NCBI GenBank assembly: GCA_020850355.1
Contig: JADZEX010000069.1
Location: 1-63,695 of the forward strand
DNA: 63,695 bases
Source of the DNA: Fimbriimonadaceae bacterium
GTDB taxonomy: Bacteria; Armatimonadota; UBA10988
Direction: 5' to 3'
Shown here: piece after piece, positions 18,221-27,651 of the stretch
Numbering within the stretch: position 1 is the first letter of the stretch
Layout of the letters: the number at the start of each line of letters is the position of its first letter
Notes under the pieces: generated by a model
What the model was told of the DNA's origin: nothing
What the model saw: the letters and a program-made list of their open reading frames with translations, nothing else
Database searches by the model: none
Program-made: the position numbers and the translations under genes

Positions 18221-19173
18221 CCGGTGGTCTCGGCCAGCCGCCGCTGGTACCAGGCGGTGGTGCGCGCAATGGCTTCGCCGAGCGGCGTGGCGCTCCTGCC
18301 GAAGGCGGCGGTGAACTTGCTGCTGTCAACCAGGTAGGGCTGTTCGAAGCTGTACTGCAGCTCCCGCAGCTCGCGGAGCGGAGTCACGAACAACCCGAGC
18401 AGCCGCAGCAGCGTCGGCCGCAGCGGGCGGAGCCGGACCGACCCGCCGGCGCAGGCGGCGATCTGCTCGCAAAACTGGCGCGGCGTCAGCGGCGGGGGGC
18501 AGGGCACGTGGAAGACCTCGCCCGCGGCCTCGGGCGCTGCACCGAGCGTCACCAGCGCGGCGCCGAAGTCGTCGATGTAGGTGTAGCTGTGCGGCAGATC
18601 AGGGTTGCCCAGGATGTCCGCCCTGCCACCCTTCAAGATCGGCTCGAAGACCCGCTCGCCGACCAGGCTGTCACGCACGAACGGCCCGAAGAAGTCGGAC
18701 CCGCGGCCGATGCAGACCTCTAGATCGCCCGCGGCGTGGGCGGCCAGGGCGCGGGTCGCCAGCGCGGCGCGCGTGCGGCCTTTGCCGCCGGCCGCGACGG
18801 GCGGCGTCTGCTCGGTCAGGAGCCGCCCCTGGTGATCGCCATAGGCGTAGAGGTTGTCACCCAGCACCAGCCGCGCGCCGCTGCCGCGCAGGCCGGTCAG
18901 GATCGACTCCAGCAGCGGCGGGAACTCGACCACCCAGCGGTGATAGGCGGGCTGGGCGCACTGGTAGACCACCCGCGCCCCGACGGTGACGTCGCGCACG
19001 GCGGCCGGGCTCCGCAAATCGGCCGCGACGACCTCGACGCCCGACCAGACCTCCGGCGCCACCCCGCCGCGGGTCACCTGCCGCACGGCCTCGCCACGCG
19101 CCTGCAATGCGCGCACCACCGCCAGGCCCAGCGGCCCGGAACCAAAGACGACATGCGCCGCGGCCATCGGCAA
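18217..19173 (-). CDS. NAD-dependent epimerase/dehydratase family protein (extended SDR)
   Basis: A 318-residue extended short-chain dehydrogenase/reductase. The Rossmann motif reads VVFGSGPLGLAVVRAL, a variant of GxxGxxG. It also has VVAADLRSPAAV and YQCAQPAYHRWVVEFPPLL, then GDNLYAYG, but the canonical catalytic YxxxK is not obvious. It resembles putative sugar epimerases acting on nucleotide sugars. TTG 19173 is favoured because GGAG lies 6 bases upstream; ATG 19167 is the alternative. It is the first gene of the minus-strand operon. The divergent 111-bp gap to the next gene shows no promoter I can defend. Confidence 0.75.
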   Translation of the reverse strand: MPMAAAHVVFGSGPLGLAVVRALQARGEAVRQVTRGGVAPEVWSGVEVVAADLRSPAAVRDVTVGARVVYQCAQPAYHRWVVEFPPLLESILTGLRGSGARLVLGDNLYAYGDHQGRLLTEQTPPVAAGGKGRTRAALATRALAAHAAGDLEVCIGRGSDFFGPFVRDSLVGERVFEPILKGGRADILGNPDLPHSYTYIDDFGAALVTLGAAPEAAGEVFHVPCPPPLTPRQFCEQIAACAGGSVRLRPLRPTLLRLLGLFVTPLRELRELQYSFEQPYLVDSSKFTAAFGRSATPLGEAIARTTAWYQRRLAETTG

Positions 19174-19284
19174 CCGACTCTCCTATCCTCTATTCGACTA
19201 CCGGCGAGTTTCCCTTCAGTCTACCCGCCGCCACGTCACGCTTCAGTTACGTCCCGCCGCAGAGTGGGTCGCGGAGCAGTGCTG

Positions 19285-22233
19285 ATGCGTTGTTGGGTCG
19301 GGTTGTGGCTCCTCTGGTGGTCGCTGCCGGCGGCGGCGGCCGTGGTCGGCATTCCCTTGAAGCCCGACCCGCCGTTCGCGATCGATGGCGACCTGGTGGA
19401 CTGGGCGACGGTGCCCGGCGGACAGCGCGTCGCGACGCCGGAGCAGGCCGTCTGGGGCGCCGCCGCCTGGACCGGACCGGCGGACCTGAGCGCCGACCTG
19501 AAGCTGGCCTGGCGCGCCGACGGCCTCTACCTGGCGGCCGACGTCACCGACGACCAGGTCCGCCAGACGCAGCGCGGCGACGGGATCTGGAAGGGTGACC
19601 ACCTCGAACTGTACCTCGACTGCCTGCCCGACCTGGAGCCGACCCGGCAGGGCTTCGGAGTCGGCCAGTTTCAGCTTGCCTTCAGTCCCGGCAACTTCCT
19701 GACGACCGGCGATCCGCTCACCGACTGCCGCCCCGAAGCCTTCGTGTACCGGCCGGGCGAGCGCAGCGCCGAGGCGATTCGGGTCGCCGCGCAGCGGTCG
19801 CCCAGCGGTTACCGCTTGGAGGCGCTGGTGCCGTTCACGGTCTTGGACCTCGACCGACCCAGCGAGGGGCAAGCCCTGCGCTACGAGCTTGGCGTCAGCG
19901 ACACGGACTCGCCGGACCCGAAGCAGGAGGCGCTGCTGACCACGCTGACGACGCGCTGGGAGCACCAGCGGGACCGCCTGCAGGAGGCGGTGCTGGCGGC
20001 CGCCACCGGTGTTGCCGCGCCGCGGCCGTTGCAGTTTGCGATCCGCCCCGCAGTGCGCCTGCAGCCGGGGCAGCGCGAGACAGTCACCTTCGACGCGCCG
20101 GCGGTCCCGCCGGGCCGGGTGGCGGCGATTGCGTTCCGCGCCCGGCTGGACACGCCGCGGGCAGCCGGCTACACCCAAGCGCTGCGCCTGACCCTCAATG
20201 GCCGGCCGCTGACCGGCGACGACTTCCTCGACCGGCCGCTGCGCACCACCAGCCGCGATGGTCGGACCGTCTCGCTGGCCGCCGGTGAGACGTTGGTGGT
20301 CTACTACAGCCCGGACTTCACCGCGCCCGACAGCCACGCCACCTACGGGTTGATGGAAGACCTCAAGAGCTGCGAGTTTGCGCTCCGCACCGGCGCCGGC
20401 CTGCGGCCGACGGGCAACCAACTGACCATCGAGCATGTCCAGCCGCGAGTCACCAACGAGCTGCTGCTGGCCGATCTGCGCCTCGAGCTGCGGCTGCCGC
20501 CGCCACCGCCGAAGCCGAAGGCCGGCCCGCCGACCGGCGAGCTGGCGCAGATCACCGCCGACCGCGTGCAGCGCACGGCATACACCGCCCGACCCACCGC
20601 CGACGGTCAGCTCGCCGTGTCGGTGAACGGGGTCACCTTCAGCGTGGCCAGCCGCTTCAGCATCCCGCGGGGCACCTGGGTCACCGGGGCCAACGAGTTC
20701 TTCGACTACCGCCGCGAGATCGAACAGCGCCCGGAAGCGGTGGTGGTGCGCGAGACCTTCACCAACCGGGGCACCGCCAACCTCGGCCTGGCGCAGCGCC
20801 ACGAGGCCAGCAGCGCGGGCCAGCCGGGGGAGTTCTGGGTCGGTGGGATCCGCCGCCCGCAGGGCGTCTCGCAGATCGCCGAGCCGCAGATTCCAACGGT
20901 CTACCTGACCAGCGGCGCCGCCGGGATTGGTCTGGTGCCGCTCAGCGACGTGCTGCGGGTGCATTGCCTAAGCTACGCCGACGGCCGCGCGGTCGGCCTG
21001 GCCGACCAGCACCTGGTGCTGCGCCCGGGCGCCAGCAGCACCGCCGAGTGGGCCATCGTACCGACCGCCCGGGCCGACTACTGGGCTTTCCTGAACCCGG
21101 CCCGCCGGCTGTTGGGCGCCAACTTCCTGCTCGACGGCGGCTTTGCCTTCCTGCGCGCCGACCCGCGGCTGACCGAACCGTGGAGCGACGAGCAGACCGC
21201 CAACTTCCTCCGCTACAAAGACGCCCGCTACGTCTGCGCCACGATCCCCAACATCGGTGGCGCGGTGGCGCATGGCACGCTCTTCCAGCAGGCCGACTAT
21301 GAAGTCTTCAAGCGCGCCTTCGAGCGCCGGCGCAAGCTGCAGCCGGGGGTCCAGAACCTGGTCTACTACCACTGCTTCATCGACGCCACGAAGGACGCCG
21401 CGGAGCGCTTCAGCGACTCGCGCACGCTACGCGCCGACGGCCGGCAGGCCGACTACGGGCAGGCCGTCTACCGGATCTTCTTGCCGCTGGCGACCAACAG
21501 CTACGGCCCGGCGATCGCCCGCAACATCGACCTGATCTTCGACACCATCGGCGCCGAGGGGGTCTATTGGGACGAGCACCAGTACAGCGCCTATCCGTAC
21601 CACTACGGCCAGCCCTGGGACGGGGTGACCGGCGACCTCAACGCGAAGTTCGAGATCAGCGGGCTGAAGTCGTCGGTGACGCTGCTGACCGAGTCCTGGC
21701 GACTGCAGCAGATGCGCCGGATCCAGGCCCGCGGGCCGCTGATCGGCAACGGCGCGCCGACCACGCAAGCGGTCGCCGCGCTGCGCTTCCCCTGCTTCGT
21801 CGAGACCGGCAGCATCACCAACTGCACCCACAATCAGCTCTACTCGCCGATCGCCCTGGGCGACCACCTCACCGAGCGCAGCGAGCGCGACGCCTACCGC
21901 GTGATGCTTGGAGCCCTCGACTACGGGTGTCTCTACCACTGGTACAACGACCTGACGGTGGTGCCGACTCACCACCACCTAACGCGGTACATGTATCCCA
22001 TCGTGCCAGTGGAGTTGCGCGCGGGGATGGTGATCGGCGAGGATCGCGTGATCACCAACCGCAGCGGGCTCTACGGGTTCGGTGACGCCGCCGCGCTGGA
22101 GGTCCATGTCTTCAACGACCAGGGCGTCGAGCAGCCGGACTTCGTCGCACCTGTGGTCACCCGCGGCGGGCAGACCTGGGCCGAAGTGCGGATCGGCGAG
22201 GACTGGTCGGCGGCGATCCTGAAGAAGCGCTGA
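19285..22233 (+). CDS. Secreted protein with CBM9-like domain and putative glycoside-hydrolase-like region
   Basis: The 982-residue product starts at ATG 19285 (GGAG 8 bases upstream) and has a signal peptide (GLWLLWWSLPAAAA). Residues ~30-230 form a CBM9-like sugar-binding domain: FAIDGDLVDWATVPGG, LKLAWRADGLYLAADVTDD and GDHLELYLD. The middle is beta-rich and not assignable. The C-terminal ~350 residues contain EGVYWDEHQYSAYPYHYG, with adjacent Asp763 and Glu764 at a strand end, and TESWRLQQMRRIQARGPLIGNG, which recalls a glycoside-hydrolase TIM barrel. The family could not be named from sequence. It is 7 bp from the following Gfo/Idh gene, suggesting a shared carbohydrate function. Confidence 0.75.
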   Translation: MRCWVGLWLLWWSLPAAAAVVGIPLKPDPPFAIDGDLVDWATVPGGQRVATPEQAVWGAAAWTGPADLSADLKLAWRADGLYLAADVTDDQVRQTQRGDGIWKGDHLELYLDCLPDLEPTRQGFGVGQFQLAFSPGNFLTTGDPLTDCRPEAFVYRPGERSAEAIRVAAQRSPSGYRLEALVPFTVLDLDRPSEGQALRYELGVSDTDSPDPKQEALLTTLTTRWEHQRDRLQEAVLAAATGVAAPRPLQFAIRPAVRLQPGQRETVTFDAPAVPPGRVAAIAFRARLDTPRAAGYTQALRLTLNGRPLTGDDFLDRPLRTTSRDGRTVSLAAGETLVVYYSPDFTAPDSHATYGLMEDLKSCEFALRTGAGLRPTGNQLTIEHVQPRVTNELLLADLRLELRLPPPPPKPKAGPPTGELAQITADRVQRTAYTARPTADGQLAVSVNGVTFSVASRFSIPRGTWVTGANEFFDYRREIEQRPEAVVVRETFTNRGTANLGLAQRHEASSAGQPGEFWVGGIRRPQGVSQIAEPQIPTVYLTSGAAGIGLVPLSDVLRVHCLSYADGRAVGLADQHLVLRPGASSTAEWAIVPTARADYWAFLNPARRLLGANFLLDGGFAFLRADPRLTEPWSDEQTANFLRYKDARYVCATIPNIGGAVAHGTLFQQADYEVFKRAFERRRKLQPGVQNLVYYHCFIDATKDAAERFSDSRTLRADGRQADYGQAVYRIFLPLATNSYGPAIARNIDLIFDTIGAEGVYWDEHQYSAYPYHYGQPWDGVTGDLNAKFEISGLKSSVTLLTESWRLQQMRRIQARGPLIGNGAPTTQAVAALRFPCFVETGSITNCTHNQLYSPIALGDHLTERSERDAYRVMLGALDYGCLYHWYNDLTVVPTHHHLTRYMYPIVPVELRAGMVIGEDRVITNRSGLYGFGDAAALEVHVFNDQGVEQPDFVAPVVTRGGQTWAEVRIGEDWSAAILKKR

Positions 22234-22240
22234 GGTGACG

Positions 22241-23395
22241 ATGCAGACCTGGCGGGTCGCGCTGGTGGGCTGTGGGCCGCGCGGCCTGGCGCAAGGTCGC
22301 GCCTACCGGGCGCATCCGCGGACGGAGCTGGTCGCCGTCTGTGACCGCCTGCCCGAACGCCGGGAGACCCTCGCCAACGAGCTCGGGGTGGCCAGCCGCT
22401 TCACCGACGCCGAGGCGATGGTGCGGTCGGTGGCGCCCGACATCGTGGCGATCCCGACGGGCACCGAGTTCCACTACCCGCTGTGTCGCCAACTGCTGGC
22501 GCACGCCTGTCACCTCGATGTCGAGAAACCGCTGTGCTGGGATCTGGCCCAGGCGGACACCCTCGTGGCGCTGGCGCGGCAGATGGCGGTGAAGGTAGCG
22601 GTGCATCACCAGACCCGCGTCGGCGGCGCCTGGCGGGCGCAGCAGGCCGCGCTGCGGGCCGGGCAGATCGGCGAGCCGCAGTGGCTGACGGCCAGCGACA
22701 AGGGCTACTACGGGGGCTTCGGGCTGCTCAATATCGGGACCCATCTGGTCACCAACCTGACTGGCCTGGTCGGCCATTGCCGCGCCGTCAGCGCCACGGC
22801 CCTGACCAACGGTAGCCCGCTGACGCCCGAGGATGTCGTGCTGGCGCCCTACGGCATGGGGCCGATCGCCGGGGAGCAGATCGTGGCGACCTTGGAGTTC
22901 GACCACGGCGTGCTCGGCACGCTGCGCTGCCAGCGCTTCGCCAAGGTCGACAGCGCCGCCTACGGCTTCGAGGTGTATGGCACCAGCGGCCGGCTGCTGT
23001 GGCGGGCCGGCCGCGCCTGGGGGTTGGCCGCGCCGCACGATCAGCCGGGCGCCAGCGGGGGCGCCTGGCAACCGCTGGAGCCCGTCGCGCCGCCGGTCAG
23101 CGACCCGACCGGGGCGGCGCAGCCCGACGAGTTGTGGTACGTCGAGGAGTTCGTGCGGGCGCTCGACGAGGACCGCGCCCACCCGTGCAGCATCGTCTCC
23201 GCCGCCCACACCCTGGAAGTGCTGCTGGGCGTCCTGGAGTCGGCGGCGTTGCAGCGGCGGGTCGAGCTGCCCCAGCCGCGGCGCGCACACCCCCTGCTGG
23301 CCTGGCGTGCCGCGCACCGGCTGCCGCCACCGCCCGAAGTACCCCGCGACTACGGCCCCTGGCTGGCCGCCGAAGAGGCCCGCTGGGTGGGGTGA
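22241..23395 (+). CDS. Gfo/Idh/MocA family oxidoreductase
   Basis: A 384-residue cytoplasmic oxidoreductase with the Rossmann motif VALVGCGPRGLAQGRAY, the EKP motif (DVEKPLCW) and an HHQTRVGGAW segment. ATG 22241 is preferred over GTG 22235 because the GTG lies within the AGGTGA Shine-Dalgarno sequence. No signal peptide is present, unlike the Tat-exported paralogue at 3823. It probably acts on a sugar or inositol-like substrate released by the preceding secreted protein (inference). Confidence 0.88.
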   Translation: MQTWRVALVGCGPRGLAQGRAYRAHPRTELVAVCDRLPERRETLANELGVASRFTDAEAMVRSVAPDIVAIPTGTEFHYPLCRQLLAHACHLDVEKPLCWDLAQADTLVALARQMAVKVAVHHQTRVGGAWRAQQAALRAGQIGEPQWLTASDKGYYGGFGLLNIGTHLVTNLTGLVGHCRAVSATALTNGSPLTPEDVVLAPYGMGPIAGEQIVATLEFDHGVLGTLRCQRFAKVDSAAYGFEVYGTSGRLLWRAGRAWGLAAPHDQPGASGGAWQPLEPVAPPVSDPTGAAQPDELWYVEEFVRALDEDRAHPCSIVSAAHTLEVLLGVLESAALQRRVELPQPRRAHPLLAWRAAHRLPPPPEVPRDYGPWLAAEEARWVG

Positions 23396-23397
23396 TC

Positions 23398-23406
23398 TGG
23401 TACACT
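23398..23406 (+). promoter_or_regulatory. Extended -10 promoter before the TauE/DUF1634 pair
   Basis: TGGTACACT lies 3 bases after the upstream stop and about 30 bases before the TTG start at 23438. It matches TGn plus a -10 hexamer (TACACT). No -35 hexamer is visible, as expected for extended -10 promoters. Confidence 0.5.
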
Positions 23407-23437
23407 GCCGGCGACCGGCCCGAAGGAGCCGGGCTCG

Positions 23438-24376
23438 TTGACCCGCAGTGCCCAGCGCTGGTTGGTGGCGATCATCCTGCTCGGCCTGGCCGCGCCGGTC
23501 GGTGCGCAGCAGGTGGGCGGTGGGCAGACCCCGCTCTGGCTCTGGTCGTTGGCGCTGCTGGCCTGCTGCTTCGCGATTGGCGTGGTGGCGGTGGTCGCGG
23601 GGATCGGCGGTGGCGTGCTGTACGTGCCGCTGGTCGACGCGCTGTTCCCGTTCCACCTCGACTTCGTCCGCGGCGCGGGGCTCTGGATTGCGGTTGCTGG
23701 CGCGCTCTCGTCCGGCCCGCGGCTGCTGCGACTGAACCTCGCCACGCTTCGCCTGGCGGTGCCCTGCGCCCTCACCGCCGCCCTCGGCTCGTTGCTCGGC
23801 GCGCAGCTCGGGTTGCGGATCCCGAAGTGGCTGGTGCAGGACCTGTTGGGTGTCCTGGTGATCCTGATCGCGGTCGTGATGTTGCGCTCCAAGGAACGCG
23901 AGGCGGTGGACGGGCGGGCGGTCGACCCCTGGGCGCGGCGCCTGCAGATGCTCGGGGCCTACCACGATCCGCTGGTCGGCGGCACGGTCCGCTGGGCGGC
24001 CCGCCGGGTGCGGCTGGGCCTGCTGCTGGTCTTCGGCATCGGCATTCTCGGCGGCGTCTTTGGCGTCGGCGCGGGGTGGGCCAAGGTGCCGACGCTGGCG
24101 CTGGTGATGGGCGTCCCGCTGAAGGTGGCCACCGCCAGCAGTGTCTTCCTGATCTCCCTGGGTGACGTCGCCGGGGCCTGGGTCTACCTGCACCAGGGCA
24201 GCGTGCTGCCGTTCATGGTGGTCCCGTCGACGATTGGCCTGATGTTCGGCGCCAAGGTCGGCGCGCGGCTGCTGGAGCGGGCCCGGCCCGAGGCGGTTCG
24301 CAAGGTGGTCTTCGCCGTGCTGCTGTTTGCCGGCGCCCGCTCGCTGCTCGCCGGGCTCGGCATCTGGGGAGGCTGA
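23438..24376 (+). CDS. TauE/SafE family sulfite/anion permease
   Basis: A 312-residue integral membrane protein. The family glycine-rich motifs occur twice, in VVAGIGGGVLYVPLVDALF and FGVGAGWAKVPTLALVMGVP, each followed by a conserved helix (ATASSVFLISLGD in the second). About eight membrane segments are seen, so both halves of the pseudo-dimer are present. TTG 23438 is preceded by AAGGAG about 9 bases upstream. The family exports sulfite, sulfoacetate or other organic anions; the substrate here is unknown. It is followed within 1 bp by a DUF1634 gene, a recurrent partner. Confidence 0.88.
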   Translation: MTRSAQRWLVAIILLGLAAPVGAQQVGGGQTPLWLWSLALLACCFAIGVVAVVAGIGGGVLYVPLVDALFPFHLDFVRGAGLWIAVAGALSSGPRLLRLNLATLRLAVPCALTAALGSLLGAQLGLRIPKWLVQDLLGVLVILIAVVMLRSKEREAVDGRAVDPWARRLQMLGAYHDPLVGGTVRWAARRVRLGLLLVFGIGILGGVFGVGAGWAKVPTLALVMGVPLKVATASSVFLISLGDVAGAWVYLHQGSVLPFMVVPSTIGLMFGAKVGARLLERARPEAVRKVVFAVLLFAGARSLLAGLGIWGG

Positions 24377-24377
24377 G

Positions 24378-24788
24378 GTGCTGCCAGACCCGTTCCCGAC
24401 CGGCCCTGGCATCCCGCCCGAGAACCGCCGTTTCGCGCGCGTTGTCGAGCGCGGCACGCAACTCGTGCTGACCTGGCTGGTGGTCAGTCACTTGGCCTAC
24501 CTGGCGGCCCCGCCGGCGGGCGTTGCGGCGCACTGGCAGCACTCGCACGGCGAGTTCCACGCCGCCACCGGGCTGCCCGTCGGCTGGGCCCAACTGGCCG
24601 ACCTGCCGGCCCCCGGGGCACTCAGCCTGGCCGGCATCGCCCTGCTGGGGCTGCTGCCGCCGCTCGCCCTGCTGACCGTCTTGCCGCTCTACTGGCGGCG
24701 CCGCGAACGGCTCTTCAGCGCCGTCGTGGTCACCACCACGGTCGTCATCCTGCTGGCCGCCAGCGGCTGGATCGCCAGCGGCCACTAG
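24378..24788 (+). CDS. DUF1634-like small membrane protein
   Basis: A 136-residue membrane protein with three hydrophobic segments, at ~35-50 (LVLTWLVVSHLAYL), ~80-105 and ~113-133. GTG 24378 follows GGGGAGG at 5-base spacing. DUF1634 proteins are known to sit beside TauE/SafE permeases, and the 1-bp gap here fits that pairing. The assignment rests on size, topology and neighbour rather than on a sequence signature. Its 3' end overlaps the converging Gfo/Idh gene by 4 bp. Confidence 0.65.
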   Translation: MLPDPFPTGPGIPPENRRFARVVERGTQLVLTWLVVSHLAYLAAPPAGVAAHWQHSHGEFHAATGLPVGWAQLADLPAPGALSLAGIALLGLLPPLALLTVLPLYWRRRERLFSAVVVTTTVVILLAASGWIASGH

Positions 24789-25987
24789 CCCCCCGCGGCC
24801 TCGACCTGGCGCTGCACGGCGTCGACGCGGCCTGCCAGGACGTCGTCGACGGTGACCGCCCGGCCGGCGGCCACCGACTCCAACAGCGCGTAGATCACCG
24901 CCACCGACCGCAGGCCCAGCTCGCCCGGCACCTCCGGCGGACAGCCGTCGCGAATCGCCGCGATGAAGTCGGCCAGCTCCGCGGCGATCAGCTTACGGTC
25001 GGTGACCGCGGACTCGTACTGGTAGCCCGCCGGCCGCGCACCCCAAAGGGCGGTCTCAACCGGGTTGAGCTGGTAGTCGGGCAGCGCCGCCAGCAGCGCG
25101 GCACCCTCCAGGTTGCCCTCCGGCCGGAGCACCACGGGACTCCGCCCACCGCGGTCGGCGGGCGCCTGCAAGGTGCCGGCGGTGCCGACGAGCAGCCGTT
25201 CGAAGCGCCCGTAGCCGGCGGTGGCAAAGTGGTGGACCCAGGCGCCGGTCGCCCCGGAGGCGAACTGCAGGGCCGCCGTGCAGGTGTCGAGGCCCTCGCA
25301 GACCACCGTCTGGGAGCTGCCCTCGGGCGGCTTCCAGAGCCGCTCGCGCTGCACTAACGCACCGACTGCCTGGACCGCGGCCAAGGGGCCGGCGAGGAGC
25401 TCCAGCAGGTAAGCGTGGTGCAGCCAGACGTCCAGCGGTAGCCCGCCCTGGGCCAGGCGGTGCCGCCAGGGCGTCCCGACGACTTGCGCGCCGCCGCTGA
25501 ACGAGAGCTGCTGCGCGAAGGTCACCGCCCCCAGCAGCCCGCTGGCCACGATCGCCTGGCAGAGCCGGTTGCCTGGGTCGCGGCGGTTGTTCTCGGCTAC
25601 CGCCAGCACCACCCCCGGCGGTTGGGCCGCCAGAATCCGCCGGCCCCGGGCGACGGTCACGGCGAACGGCTTCTCGAGGTGGACGTGGATGCCCGCCTGC
25701 AGCAGTTGCACCGCGACCGCATCATGCGTGCGGTTGGGCGTCACCAAATCGGCCGCCACGGCTCCGGACTGCGCGATCGCCTGGGTCAGGTCGGTGTAGA
25801 CCGCCGGCCGGCGGCCGAACAACTCGGCGGCCTCGGCGGCGACGCGCGCCGCGTGGTCGGCCACCGCATCGACCACCGCCACCAGCTCCAGGTGGCCGGG
25901 ACAGGCGCGCTCCAGCTCGGCCTGGCCACGCAGATGCCGCGCGCCCATCAGGCCGCAGCCCACCAGCATCAACGGCAGGCGCTCCAT
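24785..25987 (-). CDS. Gfo/Idh/MocA family oxidoreductase
   Basis: A 400-residue oxidoreductase with MLVGCGLMGARHLRGQAE at the N-terminus, TPNRTHDAVAVQLLQAG, and the catalytic EKP motif HLEKPFAVTVARG. It is the third member of this family in the window and the last gene of a three-gene minus-strand operon (TIM-barrel isomerase, DJ-1/PfpI protein, this gene). It lies 1 bp after the preceding stop. The substrate is probably a sugar or cyclitol (family knowledge). Confidence 0.88.
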   Translation of the reverse strand: MERLPLMLVGCGLMGARHLRGQAELERACPGHLELVAVVDAVADHAARVAAEAAELFGRRPAVYTDLTQAIAQSGAVAADLVTPNRTHDAVAVQLLQAGIHVHLEKPFAVTVARGRRILAAQPPGVVLAVAENNRRDPGNRLCQAIVASGLLGAVTFAQQLSFSGGAQVVGTPWRHRLAQGGLPLDVWLHHAYLLELLAGPLAAVQAVGALVQRERLWKPPEGSSQTVVCEGLDTCTAALQFASGATGAWVHHFATAGYGRFERLLVGTAGTLQAPADRGGRSPVVLRPEGNLEGAALLAALPDYQLNPVETALWGARPAGYQYESAVTDRKLIAAELADFIAAIRDGCPPEVPGELGLRSVAVIYALLESVAAGRAVTVDDVLAGRVDAVQRQVEAAGG

Positions 25988-25988
25988 G

Positions 25989-26561
25989 TCAGCTCCCGGC
26001 CACTGCGTCGCGAGCGGCGTTCAGCAGCTTCAGGAACTCCCGCATCCAGGGCGCCGAATCCCACCAGGTGCGACTGCAGACGAGATTGCCGTCGACCACC
26101 ACCGGCGCATCGACGAAGGTCGCGCCGCAGACCTCGGCGTCGAACTTGCACTTCGGCACGGTGGTCACCCGTCGGCCACGGATCACGTCGGCCGTGGCGA
26201 CGATCTCGATGCCGTGGCAGATCGAAGCCACCGGCTTGCCGGTCGCGAAGAAGTGGCGGGTGATCCGCAGCAGATCCTCGTCGTAGCGCAGGTACTCGGG
26301 GGCCCGTCCACCGGAGATCACCAGGCCGAGGTAGTCCTCTTCGCGCACGTCACGGAAGGCGATGTCGGCCGGCAGCTTGTACCCTTCAAACTCGCGGGTG
26401 ACGTCCCAGCCTGGCGGCACCTGGTGGGCGACCATGTGGATCAGCCGCGCCTCGGGCGCCGCGACGTGCAGCGTGTAGCCCTCCTCGGGGATCCGAAAGT
26501 AGGGGTAGAGCGTATCCATCTGCTCGGTGGCGTCGCCAATCACCAGCAGCACTTGGGCCAT
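25989..26561 (-). CDS. DJ-1/PfpI family protein (type 1 glutamine amidotransferase-like)
   Basis: A 190-residue DJ-1/PfpI fold protein. The nucleophile elbow PVASICHGIEIVATADV places a Cys followed by His, as in PfpI-type proteins, and LGLVISGGRAPEYLRYDE supplies the conserved upstream loop. ATG 26561 is supported by GGAG about 7 bases upstream; an earlier in-frame ATG has no such site. Family members act as deglycases, proteases or chaperones, so function is not certain. Its position between sugar genes suggests carbonyl or sugar-damage repair (inference). Confidence 0.85.
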   Translation of the reverse strand: MAQVLLVIGDATEQMDTLYPYFRIPEEGYTLHVAAPEARLIHMVAHQVPPGWDVTREFEGYKLPADIAFRDVREEDYLGLVISGGRAPEYLRYDEDLLRITRHFFATGKPVASICHGIEIVATADVIRGRRVTTVPKCKFDAEVCGATFVDAPVVVDGNLVCSRTWWDSAPWMREFLKLLNAARDAVAGS

Positions 26562-26581
26562 GGTTGTCTCCTTCGTTGACC

Positions 26582-27445
26582 TCAACCGCGCGCCACCCCA
26601 GCGGCGTCGAGCGCCCGCTGGAGCACGTCGTAGCAGAACTGCGCGCTGGCGAGCGGATCGTAGTCGGGGCGGTTGCTGACCATGCCGCTGACCTCGACCG
26701 TGAGGTAGCCTTGATACCCCAGCGCCGCCAACTGCCGCACGAAATCGGGGTAGTCGAAGTCACCTTCACCCGGCAGCAAGAAGGTGACGTGCTGGGCGTC
26801 GCCCGCAGCGTCCTTGACGTGCGTCGCCGCGGCGTGGGGCAGCATCAGGCCGGCCGCCTCGGCGACGCTGATGTCGCGCAGGACGAAGTGCGAGTGGTCG
26901 TAGTTGAACTGTAGCGCCGGCGAGTTGACCTGCTGCCGGACCCAGACGGCCTGCTCCGGCCGGTGCAGCAGCCCCCCGACATGGGGCTCAATCGCCAAGA
27001 CCATCCCGGCCGCCTGGCAGCAGGCGGCCCACGTCCCGAGGGCCTCGACCAACTGCTGCCGCTGCGCGGGCCACTGTCCCGGCGCGCCGCCGGTCGTCGT
27101 CACCAACACCGGGGGCGGCCCGCTGGCCAGGTCACCGGCCAGCTCGATCGCCGCCTGCAGCGCTGCCAGCTCCGCCGCGGGATCGGCGGCCACGGCGTTC
27201 AGGCCCAGCATCAGCGCCGGCAGCTCCAGCGGCAGGTCGGCCAGCAACTGTCGCAACTCCCGCCGCTCTGCGGCGCCGACCTGCGCGGGCGCCCCCGGCG
27301 CGGTCGGCAGACAGCACAGCTCCAGGCCGTCGTACCCGACCGCCGCCGTCGCCGCCAGCGCCTCGCGCAACGGCAGGCGCGGCATCCCGTAGTTGCCGTA
27401 CCCCAACTTCATGCCCGGACTCCCAGCCGCCGGCCGCTTGGCCAT
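26582..27445 (-). CDS. Sugar phosphate isomerase/epimerase (xylose isomerase-like TIM barrel)
   Basis: A 287-residue AP-endonuclease-2/xylose-isomerase-like TIM barrel: KLGYGNYGMPRLPLREAL at the N-terminus, the candidate metal Glu in VLAIEPHVGG, Asp/His in FNYDHSHFVLRD, His in THVKDAAGD, and Glu in YLTVEVSGM. ATG 27445 is chosen because AGGAGGTG precedes it by 8 bases; starting at Met12 would also leave the whole barrel. It is first in a three-gene operon. It probably isomerises or epimerises a keto-sugar; the substrate is unknown. Confidence 0.85.
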   Translation of the reverse strand: MAKRPAAGSPGMKLGYGNYGMPRLPLREALAATAAVGYDGLELCCLPTAPGAPAQVGAAERRELRQLLADLPLELPALMLGLNAVAADPAAELAALQAAIELAGDLASGPPPVLVTTTGGAPGQWPAQRQQLVEALGTWAACCQAAGMVLAIEPHVGGLLHRPEQAVWVRQQVNSPALQFNYDHSHFVLRDISVAEAAGLMLPHAAATHVKDAAGDAQHVTFLLPGEGDFDYPDFVRQLAALGYQGYLTVEVSGMVSNRPDYDPLASAQFCYDVLQRALDAAGVARG

Positions 27446-27651
27446 CCGGGCAGCACCTCCTCCCACTCCCCGACTGGATGCGCAGGGGGCCAGATGATTG
27501 CAGACAGATGACATGCTCCATCGGCCAGCGAGCTGACCAGGACCCCCGTAGCCCGGCCAAAAGGCTCGGTTCATCGGTCTACGAGCGCCCTGGCGAGTCC
27601 GGCCTGCCACTGCCAGATTGTTTCGTTTGTGTGTCAGCGTGGCTTTACCAC

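Noticed and set aside
19174-19284. Divergent intergenic region as a regulatory site
   Set aside because: Only weak, scattered hexamer matches on either strand; no palindromic operator or riboswitch-like fold recognised.
22157-24457. 766-residue minus-strand frame across the Gfo/Idh and TauE genes
   Set aside because: Gln/Arg/His-rich shadow of two well-supported plus-strand genes.
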